DNA of 7,025 bases from Bacillota bacterium (GTDB taxonomy: Bacteria > Bacillota > Clostridia > Peptostreptococcales > Anaerovoracaceae), in assembly GCA_016280485.1 (NCBI GenBank), contig JAEEGU010000017.1, positions 1 to 7,025 of the forward strand. Direction: 5' to 3'. The translations under genes were made by a program, and so were the position numbers. The notes beneath the pieces are model-generated. The model had not been told where the DNA came from and did not search any database. It saw only the letters and a list, made by a program, of their open reading frames with translations. Below, one piece after another: positions 7,020-7,025 of the stretch. The first letter of the stretch is position 1. The number at the start of each line of letters is the position of its first letter.

Positions 7020-7025
7020 ATGGCA
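7020..7025 (+). CDS. Start of a downstream gene, only two codons visible
   Basis: The window ends with ATGGCA (Met-Ala), in a different frame from the EAL gene and one base after its stop codon. A strong AAGGAGGTG site lies ten bases upstream, and this is the only evidence that it is a real start. Nothing can be said about the product. The tight spacing implies it belongs to the same transcription unit as ahcY and the EAL gene. Confidence 0.6.

Overview
The window reads as one continuous plus-strand gene block from a low-to-moderate GC Firmicute, most likely a clostridial lineage. This is inferred from gene order (cdaR-glmM-glmS is the standard Firmicutes arrangement downstream of the diadenylate cyclase gene cdaA), from strong AGGAGG-type ribosome binding sites and from protein style. 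No species-level claim is made. I see no tRNA, rRNA, CRISPR array, transposon or integration signature. There is no gene-free stretch longer than 50 bases.

Layout: (1) the 3' end of cdaR, a YbbR-repeat regulator of c-di-AMP synthesis, whose 5' part lies outside the window; (2) a compact terminator-like hairpin with the cdaR stop codon in its loop; (3) glmM, phosphoglucosamine mutase; (4) glmS, glutamine-fructose-6-phosphate aminotransferase, 21 bases later; (5) ahcY, a short archaeal/Thermotoga-type S-adenosylhomocysteine hydrolase, 21 bases after glmS; (6) a 640-residue membrane protein with a seven-helix N-terminus, a degenerate GGDEF domain and an apparently catalytic EAL domain, overlapping ahcY by one base (TAATG); (7) the first two codons of a further gene with a very strong ribosome binding site embedded in the end of the EAL gene.

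How they fit: GlmS makes glucosamine-6-phosphate and GlmM isomerises it to glucosamine-1-phosphate, feeding UDP-GlcNAc and peptidoglycan. CdaR, and in some species GlmM, modulate the membrane c-di-AMP cyclase CdaA, so cell-wall precursor supply and c-di-AMP are genetically linked. The extension is the less expected part: an adenosyl-nucleoside recycling enzyme and a c-di-GMP phosphodiesterase appear appended to this unit with no visible terminator between them. If co-transcribed, one transcript would carry functions touching c-di-AMP, c-di-GMP and the methyl cycle. That link is inferred from spacing and overlap only. Nothing here is clearly a wholly new system. The best leads are the two-messenger gene neighbourhood, the unusual loop-6 sequence in the EAL domain, the short-type AhcY with a GHFN motif, and the stop-codon-in-loop hairpin.
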